A stretch of DNA of 64,000 bases from CAWFPR01 sp963817635. Lineage in GTDB: Bacteria; Acidobacteriota; Vicinamibacteria; Vicinamibacterales; 2-12-FULL-66-21. Where the stretch lies: contig CAWFPR010000027.1 of NCBI GenBank assembly GCA_963817635.1, forward strand, positions 1 to 64,000. Reading direction: 5' to 3'. The translations under genes and the position numbers were made by a program. The notes beneath the pieces were generated by a model that had not been told where the DNA came from, did not search any database, and was given only the letters and a program-made list of their open reading frames with translations. Of this stretch, positions 26,320-34,201 are shown one piece after another; the first letter of the stretch is position 1, and the number at the start of each line of letters is the position of its first letter.

Positions 26320-27515
26320 GGCCTTACCTCGTCGTGCAGGCGCTTTAGCAGTTCATCGAAGGACTGTAGCTGCGTCAGCAGATAGGACGACCACGGATCA
26401 ACTGGCCGCTTGGGAAGGTCGAGCGAGACGCTCGCCTGGACGACGGCTATTGCCTCCTCGGTTCGGCCGGCGTCCATCAACACCTTCGCAAGTGCCACGC
26501 GAGCGGCTTGTGCCGAAGGGTACTGCGCGATGGCGGCCCTCAGACAAGCTTCGGCTTCCCCTGGCCGCCCGTGACGACTGTGGATATCTGCCAGAAATAG
26601 GTTGGCGAGGTAGGTTACGTTCGGGGGAGCGCCGCCTGCCAGAATCGAACCATACACTTGCGCCGACTCGTCATCGCGCCCGGGAGAACGGACGTGCGCG
26701 AGGCGCAGTCTGGCTTCAGTCGATCCCGGGTCGACCGTCACCGCGAGCCGATAGAATTTCTCCGCCGTTCTCAAGTCGTCGCGTTGCGCGCGTATCCCGG
26801 TTGGCACCTCGAACGGATGATCTACCGCAACTCTGGATCTACTCTGTGCGACCGCACCGCGCTCCAACATGAGCGCAGCGTCCTTCGGATAGAGGCTCAA
26901 GCCGCTGTCTAGAATTGTCTCTGCCGATGACAGGTCCGCATTCGCGTGCAGAAACATACCGGTCGCCAGAAACCAGGATCGGAGGAAAGGCGTCGGCGCG
27001 GGATGCTTAACCGCCAGAGCATTGATCAGATGCAGCGCGAGTTCAAGGTGGCGACTCTCCCTGGCACTGTCGTTCGTCGCCAGAGCAAAGGCGCAGTCCG
27101 TGTGGAGCATGATCGCCGCGAACAGATCCGCTGGCCGCGCACTGGCGTGTCGCGGCGGGTTATCAGCCCCACCGCGAAGCCAGTAGCGTTCCTGCGCCTC
27201 AATGTCGTCGAGCGACGCGTTCGCCAGCCGCGCGACAGCATCGGTCCTTTGGACTGAGCGATATTGCGCCAGAATATCTTGATAGGGGACGCTCTGGTAC
27301 GACTGGGCAGCCACGTGAACGGCTATCGCAATCAGCCAGATGCGCGCGGCCACCGTGACACCGATCGAGAGCGCAGAGGATTGGCGACGCGGCGTTCGCC
27401 GCACGATCCCAAGCACGGATGCACGCCTAGCCTCGACCATGCGCTCCACTTGGTGGACTTCTTCGCCCTCACGCAACGTGGCAGAAAGCTGAGAATTATA
27501 CCCGAAGTCGCGCAT
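26316..27515 (-). CDS. TPR-repeat protein with N-terminal membrane anchor
   Basis: 399 residues. One hydrophobic segment near residues 50-72 (ALSIGVTVAARIWLIAIAVH) would anchor or export it. The rest is helical with TPR-like units, clearest in TAEKFYRLAVTVDPGSTEAR, EAEACLRAAIAQYPSAQAAR and TEEAIAVVQASVSLDLPKRP. There is no enzyme motif. The first ~45 residues are charged and a later start is possible. Translationally coupled to the VWFA gene; the 12-Cys gene ends 128 nt upstream. TPR plus VWFA pairs often form periplasmic assembly or chaperone-like complexes, which is the most economical guess here. Confidence 0.75.
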   Translation of the reverse strand: MRDFGYNSQLSATLREGEEVHQVERMVEARRASVLGIVRRTPRRQSSALSIGVTVAARIWLIAIAVHVAAQSYQSVPYQDILAQYRSVQRTDAVARLANASLDDIEAQERYWLRGGADNPPRHASARPADLFAAIMLHTDCAFALATNDSARESRHLELALHLINALAVKHPAPTPFLRSWFLATGMFLHANADLSSAETILDSGLSLYPKDAALMLERGAVAQSRSRVAVDHPFEVPTGIRAQRDDLRTAEKFYRLAVTVDPGSTEARLRLAHVRSPGRDDESAQVYGSILAGGAPPNVTYLANLFLADIHSRHGRPGEAEACLRAAIAQYPSAQAARVALAKVLMDAGRTEEAIAVVQASVSLDLPKRPVDPWSSYLLTQLQSFDELLKRLHDEVRP

Positions 27516-27643
27516 TCCGCAGCTTCGGTCTCAATCATCGCTGCGCGCGTGACGGGTGAAGGCGGCTCGTCGACCGGCCGCCCATCAGTTCAGAGAACCG
27601 CCCGCGCTTCCGCAAACCTGCTTGGCATGCCTACCATGGACAA

Positions 27644-28030
27644 TCAAAACGGACAAATGCCGGAACCGAACGTTGCCCAGTTCAATATGTGATAGGTCGT
27701 GTAGGACGGATACTGCGTGCCGTGGTCCGCGTCCCAAGAATAGCACGGTCCAGCGGGCGTTATCTCGCAGTCTCGGCAGCTCGTGAAGCAGTCATATACT
27801 TCTGGGTCTGAGTCGCACTCTGAGTAACAGCCCGACAGCGCATCATCAACCGCGTAGTTGTGAGTCTGCGCGTCGCATGCGGCCTTGCACCCCGCCTCCG
27901 CGGCGTTGCACTCTTGACAGCAACGATACGCGCCCGCCTGCAACACGACGCCGCCGCTGCTCACGGCGATGAATCCGAACGTCATCGAGGCCATGAGGAT
28001 TCCCAACAATCGAAGCGCTCTTCTGGTCAT
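27644..28030 (-). CDS. Small secreted 12-cysteine protein
   Basis: 128 residues with a signal peptide (LRLLGILMASMTFGFIAVSS). The mature part has exactly 12 Cys, at 37, 38, 41, 48, 52, 68, 72, 81, 85, 88, 96 and 126, including three C-x3-C units (CKAAC, CYSEC, CFTSC). It is acidic, with aromatic residues near the C-terminus (YPSYTTYHILNWATFG). I do not recognise the family. The even Cys number, export signal and the adjacent thioredoxin-like gene (28 nt away) suggest a disulfide-rich extracytoplasmic protein. It has the Cys count and size of methylamine dehydrogenase light chain but no alignable sequence, so I do not propose that identity. Confidence 0.7.
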   Translation of the reverse strand: MTRRALRLLGILMASMTFGFIAVSSGGVVLQAGAYRCCQECNAAEAGCKAACDAQTHNYAVDDALSGCYSECDSDPEVYDCFTSCRDCEITPAGPCYSWDADHGTQYPSYTTYHILNWATFGSGICPF

Positions 28031-28058
28031 GACATCGTCCTCCCTCTACTAAACAGTG

Positions 28059-28703
28059 TTAATGAGGTCCCTCGAGTTCTGTACGGAGAGGCACGGTCAC
28101 CAGACCTGGAAGGTGGACGTTAAAGAAGTTCTCAACGTCGGCTGCGGTCTTGCTGGCAAACGCGCCGGACCAGGACTTAACGATCTTGCCATCCGCCGAT
28201 ATGACGAACGTGTGAGGCGTCGCACTAAGGCCATACTGTCTGGTGGTCTGAAGAGACGGGTGAACATACACGTCGAAGCCAAGATTCATATTCTGAAATG
28301 CTTCCGGCGCCGCATCACCTAGCGACACTGCCACAAAGCGATGCGACTCCTTCATAGCCGCAGCCACTGTTCTGATATTGGCGACGTTTCTCTGGCACCA
28401 AACGCAGGAGGGACTAATGATGTAGAGGACCGTTGGTCTGCGTTGGTCGGTGGTCGAAATCGTCGTCTCATTGCCGTCCAGCGTCTTGACGCTGAGCGCC
28501 GGAGCGTCGGCCCCGATGGCGACCAACTCAGGCCTCCCCCTCGAGGGAGCCGGTCTGATTGCGGACTGAGCCAGGAAGACGTTCGCGCTCAACGACATGC
28601 ACAGCAGCACTGACAGCACAGCGTCGGGTTTTGAGGCTTTGTCCGTTGACGCATCGGCCAGGGCCGTGAAAGCAAAGCGTCTGACTCTCGACGTGATCGC
28701 CAT
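28059..28703 (-). CDS. TlpA/MauD-like membrane-anchored thioredoxin
   Basis: 214 residues from the ATG at 28703; GGGAGG lies 5 nt upstream, so the longer upstream frame is not used. One transmembrane or signal segment (AVLSVLLCMSLSANVFLA, about 28-46), then a thioredoxin fold of AhpC-TSA/Redoxin type: VLYIISPSCVWC with active-site C100-V-W-C103, and cis-Pro loop SATPHTFVISADGK. It is predicted to act in the periplasm as a disulfide reductant or isomerase. First gene of the operon, directly upstream of the 12-Cys protein, which is the obvious candidate client. Confidence 0.85.
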   Translation of the reverse strand: MAITSRVRRFAFTALADASTDKASKPDAVLSVLLCMSLSANVFLAQSAIRPAPSRGRPELVAIGADAPALSVKTLDGNETTISTTDQRRPTVLYIISPSCVWCQRNVANIRTVAAAMKESHRFVAVSLGDAAPEAFQNMNLGFDVYVHPSLQTTRQYGLSATPHTFVISADGKIVKSWSGAFASKTAADVENFFNVHLPGLVTVPLRTELEGPH

Positions 28704-29070
28704 CTTCACCTCCCTTCTGGTAGCTTTTCCCAAGGCACTGGCTGATTCCGCCGCCGATCTCCGATAACTGGTTTGATGGTGGAAGCAGCGGAGGTGATCG
28801 TGGTCACAAATCACCCGGCCCGCAAGCTCTGATCCTTACCAGTACCTGAGACACTCGTCGGTCGCTACTGGCACAAGGCCGTGGCCTGCTTTGTGGGACA
28901 TCAATCTTCATTCGCGATCAGCCACTTGAAGCCGTCGCACATCAGACGAAGCCGTCCAGCCAAAGGTGCGCTGCATCATAACCCCGCCTGTCCGATCCAT
29001 TCCATCGACCAGCTCCGTATCCTGTATTCCGAGTCGATGACCGGATTTCGACCTCAGCCGTGAAATATAA
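28704..29070. other. Intergenic, probable promoter region of the 4-gene operon
   Basis: About 370 nt between the operon start and the convergent sigma gene end. No gene is visible. I could not fix a promoter with confidence. Confidence 0.4.
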
Positions 29071-29633
29071 TTACGCTCGACCAGAAAGCGGCCTGAAGTA
29101 GCGTGAGAGACGCTTCAGCAGTCGATCCTTGAAGCGCTTGATTTCCCGCCGCCGGTCCTGAGGAGGCAGATGCGCGACGCCAAGCGCCTCGGCGATCGCG
29201 TCGTCGCCGGCCGCGTCGAGCCATCGGTCCATCGCTCGACGCTCTCTCGAGTCGATGACGACGGCCGACAGCAGCAGCCCACAGACATATGTCGGACCTG
29301 CCGGTTGGGATCTGAGGGGGGAGTACTGCGGCTTGCTCAGTGGCGTATCGCCTCTCGCGGCCCTTCCGCGCGGACTCGCGCGCGCATGCGGTCCGCGAGA
29401 TTCCGCCGGGCGATCAGGTATACGTAATCGATCAGGGAACTGCGCGACGCGTCGAACCGCGCCGGGTTCGCCCCGTACTCCAGGCAGGCGTCCGTCGCTG
29501 CGTCGACGGTGAAGTCTGACGGGGCGCGGGGAAACGCGCGCGCGAGCCGTTGGGGAAGCGCCTTCAGGAAGACGAGATCGAGGCAATCGAGCGCACCCGG
29601 GTGCCCCGCCAGAACGCGTGCGTGCAATCGCAA
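29071..29633 (-). pseudogene. Sigma-70-family (ECF-like) regulator, frameshifted
   Basis: The first part (LHARVLAGHPGALDCLDLVF ... FTVDAATDACLEYGANPARF, SLIDYVYLIARRNLADRMRA) matches the region-2-like half of Acidobacteriota sigma-like regulators; the second (SRERRAMDRWLDAAGDDAIA, then EALGVAHL and REIKRFKDRLLKRLSRYF) is the region-4-like end, in another frame after about 29340. The true start is upstream of 29633 and overlaps the receiver gene; only TTG is available at 29633. It pairs with the response-regulator receiver directly upstream, which suggests a coupled signalling pair. Confidence 0.6.
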
Positions 29634-30031
29634 AGGATCGTCGGCGGGGACGGCGGGGTCGTCAGGCTCTCCGCGAGCGCGAGCATGTCGTCGAGGGTCA
29701 GCGGCTGGTCCGCGTAGGCCATCGCGCCAAGCGCGATCGCCTAATCTGGGTCGAACTCGATGCGAAACGCCGTCATCACGGCGGTCGGCACGACGATGGC
29801 CTGCGCGCGCATCCAGCGCAGCACGTCATAGCCCGTCATGTCGCCCAGTTTCAAATCGAGAATCAGACCGTGCGGCCTGATGCCGCTCGAAAGCGCCGCC
29901 ATAGCCGCGTTTCCGGAAGCCGCGAGGTTCACGCCGTACCCGGCGTGCCGCAGAGCGGCATCATAAACTTCTCGCGTCCCCTGGTCATCATCGACGACAA
30001 GCACTCGCCTCACTTCGCCCTCCCGGGGCAC
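29564..30031 (-). pseudogene. Response-regulator receiver domain with internal stop
   Basis: VRRVLVVDDDQGTREVYDAA carries the acidic pocket, LILDLKLGDMTGYDVL the phospho-acceptor Asp, and VPTAVMTAF the conserved Thr region. After FRIEFDPD a TAG interrupts, and the same frame continues AIALGAMAYADQPLTLDDML, the normal end of the receiver (lysine is replaced in this region). Unlike the indels elsewhere this is a point nonsense codon (GAG-like to TAG at 29741-29743). It is a single-domain receiver without output domain and overlaps the sigma-like gene. Confidence 0.7.
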
Positions 30032-31044
30032 GGGAACATCCCGCCGGGCGCTCGGACAGCCCGCGGAGCGAGCCCCTACACTGTAAACGTCGGCAACGGC
30101 CCGGAACCGAACAGGCGCAGCGGAGAGAAGAGCGTGTGGTCCTCGTCGGTGCCGCCCTGGTGGCGGCTGGCCACGAACTCAAACGCGACGTGCCAGACCT
30201 CGATCCCAAGCGAGACGTTCTGGCGCTTCACCTGTGAATTCTTTCCCGACGAAGGACGCGTAGAGGCTTTCGTAGAGCTCCTGACATCGGTCCGGTGCAG
30301 TTCGACGTCGCCGCGGATAGTGGCGGCGTTCAGTGACTGGGAGCAAACTGCCGGCGCGCTTCGACGATCCCGAAAGCATCCATCAGCCGCCGCTAGTCGT
30401 CAGTGGCATTCAGGACGAGATGATTCCGATCTCGAACTCATGTCAGCTCTCCGAGAACCTGCCTAGCGCAGTACTCTTTTGCGGACCAGGGTGCTGCACA
30501 CGATCGCGCTTCCAGTTTCACAAAATTTTTTACCCGGCGGGCGGCGGCATTTCTGCCGGCGACATCGCCGTTCGCACCCTTACTGAATAGCGTTGCGGCA
30601 GGACAGGTAACGTGTCGACGCGCTCGTTCGCCCGTCTGTCCTGGAGCCTTGATGTCGCCGGGAGCTCCGGCAGACAGACCAGCCACGCGCCTGGATTGGT
30701 GCTGACGGGTACTGAGGAACAATCGGTAAGTGAGCAACGAGATTGTGATAGGCCTGTGATATGTCAGAGCCGAAACACTGAAGTACGTCGAGGTTTACTG
30801 ATGCACACCGAGTGATAGTCCTGGAAGGTTAAGTCGCTGATCGCGTGTGCGTTAACGCGCCTCGGAGTGGCTTGGTGTTGCTGGCCCGCTCGGCTTTCCA
30901 AGCGTGCTCCCTCAAACCCGCAAAAGGACCCTGCTTGACCCGGCGACCTCATCCGCGTCAATGACGGACGGTTCCCTCGGACACAATCCGAACCTACGGA
31001 CGTACCTGCGGATGACCGCGCTTAACTTAAGCAGGTAGGTACTC
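30032..31044. other. No well-supported gene
   Basis: About 1 kb. A minus-strand frame around 30076-30290 reads RQNVSLGIEVWHVAFEFVAS then RHQGGTDEDHTLFSPLRL with a TAG end and looks protein-like, but has no start and no recognised family. The remainder shows nothing that I can name. Confidence 0.4.
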
Positions 31045-31062
31045 CGCGTAATAATTTACGCG
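31045..31062. promoter_or_regulatory. Operator-like palindrome before the wHTH fragment
   Basis: CGCGTAA-TAAT-TTACGCG, perfect over 18 nt, ending 2 nt before the ATG at 31065. An AT-rich palindrome this close to the start of a winged-helix regulator gene is the classic position of an autoregulatory operator. Confidence 0.65.
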
Positions 31063-31064
31063 AT

Positions 31065-31268
31065 ATGCGCAAGTCCGCCGCGCTCGCCGCTCTGTTTCCC
31101 ACGATTCGGGGCGATGTGCTAGTCGCCACGCGGACGCAGCCGGAGAAGTGGTGGTATCTCTCGGAACTGGCGGCGTTTCTTCACACGACGCCGTCAAGCC
31201 TGCAACGGGAAATGGCGGCTACCATGGCTTGGATCGCGACGCCAGTCCTGATTCAAGCGGTGGTGTAA
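31065..31268 (+). pseudogene. Winged-helix regulator, N-terminal fragment
   Basis: MRKSAALAALFPTIRGDVLV then TQPEKWWYLSELAAFLHTTPSSLQREM is the N-terminal half of an ArsR-like winged-helix regulator of the type that often precedes a MNT-like nucleotidyltransferase gene. After SSLQRE the similarity stops; the normal second half (recognition helix end and wing) is missing and the frame terminates after 67 residues. No nucleotidyltransferase gene follows. It is a truncated regulator that still has its operator. Confidence 0.6.
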
Positions 31269-31367
31269 CAGCCGGGTAACAGCTGCGACGCCATCTCACG
31301 CCTCGATGCGTACCGGTACCCCAGCCTGTGCTGCGGCTCGTTTGTAGACGACACTGACTCGCACGAC

Positions 31368-31458
31368 CTTCCCCGCGAGACCGCACCAGTTTGAAAGCAT
31401 AGGATTGCAGCGTCGATGTCCGCCGTCGCTCCGGCAATTGCCGACCCAAGGGAGCGCG
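31368..31458. repeat. ~90-bp direct repeat, copy 2
   Basis: Matches 24371-24460 in the same orientation with about three mismatches. Here it runs into the imperfect palindrome 31453-31525 (GGAGCGCGCCGGGTGGGTCA ... CAAGCGCTCC) that is related to 7911-7985. Confidence 0.8.
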
Positions 31459-31554
31459 CCGGGTGGGTCAAGACCGCGCAGCGCCGGAGGGGAGTCTTGA
31501 CGCGCCCCAAGCGCTCCCAGAAAATTAGCGGCCGGAGCGACGGGATCGTCCCTG

Positions 31555-32046
31555 TTACTCGCCCTTGAAAACCGCGCGCGTCAGCGCGATCGGACTCGCA
31601 CCGTCCAACGGCAAGATCGGCGTCCGCGCGAGAAATCGCATCAGCTCCTCAGGCGACTCGGGTTCGGCCCGGTTGGCGTTGACTTGCTGCGCCATGAAAG
31701 CAAAGTCGTTCATGGTCCCGAGCAGGCTGCGGTTGCGCGTCCGGCCGAAGGCCACTTCTGACATCCGCGTGCGTTCATTGGCGATGGCCGCGGCGGCGAC
31801 GCCGACGATGGACAGCCTCTCGCACACGGCGTCCGGAAACACCGTGCTCAAGCGCTTCGAGTCGGTGATCGGAAGGACGACCGAAAGTCGAGACCGCTCG
31901 CTGATGAATAGCAGGTGCTGACGTCGGCCGATCCGGAGGATGTTGCCGTACCAGTCGCCGAGCCGCGTCGTGGACTCGACGGCGGGCAGGTTGGCGGCCT
32001 GTTTCAGGCGGACGAGCAGCTTCTGTGTGCACCGGAGTACGAGCAT
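31555..32046 (-). CDS. DUF6933-like protein, copy 2 (intact)
   Basis: 163 residues from the ATG at 32046 (an alternative ATG lies 9 nt upstream). MLVLRCTQKLLVRLKQAANL, TTRLGDWYGNILRIGRRQHL, LLFISERSRLSVVLPI, TVFPDAVCERL, LLGTMNDFAFMAQ and ELMRFLARTPILPLDG are shared with the broken copy at 7383. It looks cytoplasmic, with no signal or membrane segment. The function of the family is unknown to me. It follows the AbiE pair in the cassette, separated by the long hairpin at 32207-32267. Confidence 0.7.
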   Translation of the reverse strand: MLVLRCTQKLLVRLKQAANLPAVESTTRLGDWYGNILRIGRRQHLLFISERSRLSVVLPITDSKRLSTVFPDAVCERLSIVGVAAAAIANERTRMSEVAFGRTRNRSLLGTMNDFAFMAQQVNANRAEPESPEELMRFLARTPILPLDGASPIALTRAVFKGE

Positions 32047-32206
32047 CGGTGGCACCTACGTTACGACATCGTGCGCGCGGGCGATCATCACGACGTTGCG
32101 CGCCGGGTACCGGACCAGATCTCGGGTGCGCAATCGAGTGAGAAGCCGGCCACAATCTCGGCGCGCGTCCGGGCCGCTGCCTGCAGACAACCAACGGCTG
32201 ACAGAC

Positions 32207-32267
32207 GGGCGTGAGCGACCCCGCCCGCAGGGGGCCGAATAGAGCCAGACCGGGGTCGCTCACGCCC
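32207..32267. repeat. Long inverted repeat, cassette copy 2
   Basis: GGGCGTGAGCGACCCC (32207-32222) and its exact complement (32252-32267). Equivalent in position and core sequence to 7159-7220, between abiEii and the DUF6933-like gene. Conservation of the hairpin in both cassettes, despite diverged flanks, suggests a function or a mobile palindrome. The remaining ~240 nt up to 32503 hold no gene. Confidence 0.7.
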
Positions 32268-32503
32268 TCACCCGCCCTCACCCACTCCTTCTTTCTTCTC
32301 TTGTGTGCGGCCCGGCCTGCACAACGCGGCGGCCTCTCTGGTGCCGACATCGCGCAATTGCTCGCTGTTCTGGCCGTTGTTGCGCCGCTGCCAAGCCATT
32401 TGGCGCGTCTGCATCGACGTCGTGGTGTGGTGGCCATCATCTGGAATTGGGGGCTGATGACGCGAAGCGCTGTCGGCTCCCCGTTCGGCTCCCCCGTTGG
32501 TCC

Positions 32504-33319
32504 TCAGTGGTCCTCACCCTTCCACGCATCGCCGGGCAGAAGGGTGACCAGAGGCTGTGAAATGAGTGCCTCTGCGGCGATTGGATCCCACGCTTCGCCG
32601 GTCGCGAGAAGTGGGCTGAGGTCGGCCAGGAACGCCCCGTCGCGCATCTTCAATGCGAGGTTCTGTTCGACCTGCGCGCGGGTGATCGGGTGGCCGTCGC
32701 GGACCATGTATTCGAGGAACGCCGAGACGATGCGCTGAGGGTTCACTGGCAGGCGCGTGAGGGCGATCCCGAGGTCGAACAGGTCCCGCACCTGCTTGCG
32801 CTGGTAGAGCGCGCGGAGCTGGTGCCGAGCAGTTCATCGAGCGCGTAGGTCTGGACATCGCACGCGCCCTCGAACCACCTCGAGGCGACCTTGAACGGAG
32901 CCTTCCGGAGGCCGTAGAGCGCGAAGTGCTCGCGGGTGTTGGTCTCGACCTTGAGGCGCATCGGCACGGGCGACGCGCCCTCCGCCGTGTAGCGGAAATA
33001 GAACGTGATCCGCCCCTCGCCCTGCTTCCACGTCGGCTTGCCGAGCCAGGCTCCAGCACGGCCCTCAACGCGTTCATCATCGGCCCGGCAGGTTGGGCCG
33101 CCGTCTGCACGAGATCGATGTCTTCCGAGTACCGCGCGGGCGGGCGGAGCTGCAGCTTGGAGAGCGCCGTGCCGCCTCGCAGAGCCAGTGAATCGGCAGC
33201 GCCGGATGCCTGAAGATCTCCACCAGCGCACGACTAATCACCAGGTCCTGCTCGACCTGTGCATCGTCAATCCAGGGCGCCTCGGTACGCCACTCGGTGA
33301 TGTAGTCGAACGGGATCAC
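32504..33319 (-). pseudogene. abiEii: AbiEii toxin, cassette copy 2 (three indels)
   Basis: Starts MIPFDYITEWRTEAPWIDDA, then loses one base after HPAL (GCTCGCC to GCTGCC) inside the G-G-T motif region, has a ~30-nt deletion after PAGPMMN, and loses an A in GGCACCAAGCTCC. In the pieces the family blocks WKQGEGRITFYFRYTAEGAS, MRLKVETNTREHFALYGLRK and RDLFDLGIALTRLP are all readable, and the final 95 codons are identical in design to copy 1. With three lesions it is a true or apparent pseudogene, while its antitoxin partner (33316-34119) is intact. Confidence 0.82.
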
Positions 33320-34119
33320 AGGTCGGGCTCCACGCTCGCGTTGACGATGATCTTCCAGCCCTTGTCACGGGTCCCAGAGTTGCTCCTGGCGCCTGCCAGG
33401 AGGACCGCGGACTTGTGCGCGTGGGCCTGAACCCAGGCCTTGAGCGAGGCGGCTTTCTCGGCCGCATCGACGCGCTCCAACAGGTAGCCAAGACGCTGCG
33501 ACCAGGCCGGCGGCGCAGTGTCGGCGACGGCCACCAGCTTGTCTGCGTCGAGCCGTTCCGCAAGCTCGCCGAGCACAGTGGCGACCTGGTTCAATCCACC
33601 GGCTCGATGAGGGTAGCCGACGAGGTCCAGGGCGGTCGCCTCGGGGGTGGAGATAATGAGGCTTCCGCGCGGAGTGTTGACGCTCTCGACCGGTATATCG
33701 CGGAGTCGCTTGCGAACGATGAAGGCGACGCGCACACGGCTGCAGGATAGCGGTCGACGAGCCCGCTCGAGGCAGACTTGGAACTCCTGAGGGCGCTGGT
33801 GCGCGGCGCCGTGGTACTGCGCGGCGGTGAGCACGCCGGCGTAATAAGGAAGGCTCAGGCGCTCCATCAGCGAGGGGATGAACTGCTCGGCGGGAAGGCA
33901 GCCAAGGGCGTGATATTCGGGCGGCACGACGACGTAGTAGCCGCGTGCCGGCGAGGAGACGAGCCCCTGCTGGGACAGTCGGTGGAGGGCCACCTTGGCC
34001 GCCTCCGCGGACACGCCGAGAGCGTCCCGGGCGTCGGCGGAATTGAAGAAGTATCGTCCCGACCGGGCAAGGCCCTCGACGTATTGCCGAGCATTCCCGG
34101 CTAATCTTTCCATATGCAT
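33316..34119 (-). CDS. abiEi: Type IV antitoxin AbiEi, cassette copy 2
   Basis: 267 residues from the ATG at 34119, the first of two Met codons (MHMERLAGNARQYVEGLARS), which touches the operator palindrome. The open frame extends far upstream into the antisense of gene B, but the operator and copy comparison fix the start here. The wHTH (SADARDALGVSAEAAKVALH) and AbiEi domain (TAAQYHGAAHQRPQEFQVCL, SLIISTPEATALDLVGYPHR) are complete and close to copy 1. The stop overlaps the toxin start (GTGA). With its toxin broken it may persist as an orphan repressor or immunity gene. Confidence 0.87.
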   Translation of the reverse strand: MHMERLAGNARQYVEGLARSGRYFFNSADARDALGVSAEAAKVALHRLSQQGLVSSPARGYYVVVPPEYHALGCLPAEQFIPSLMERLSLPYYAGVLTAAQYHGAAHQRPQEFQVCLERARRPLSCSRVRVAFIVRKRLRDIPVESVNTPRGSLIISTPEATALDLVGYPHRAGGLNQVATVLGELAERLDADKLVAVADTAPPAWSQRLGYLLERVDAAEKAASLKAWVQAHAHKSAVLLAGARSNSGTRDKGWKIIVNASVEPDL

Positions 34120-34142
34120 AAAGTAACAGTATTCGTTACTTT
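34120..34142. promoter_or_regulatory. AbiEi operator palindrome, cassette copy 2
   Basis: AAAGTAAC-N7-GTTACTTT directly abutting the ATG. The arms are identical to 5259-5281 and the spacer differs, which is the pattern expected when only the arms are under selection for protein binding. Confidence 0.75.
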
Positions 34143-34201
34143 GCGCAAACGAAATGTCTATGCTCAACAGAAGGACAACAGACGGACGCAGATGCACACG
34201 T

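Noticed and set aside
27644..28030. Methylamine dehydrogenase light chain (MauA)
   Set aside because: Cys count and size agree, but no alignable sequence and no tryptophan pair in the right context; no heavy-chain gene nearby.
29618..30466. 282-codon plus-strand frame
   Set aside because: Antisense to the receiver domain; Arg/His-rich shadow.
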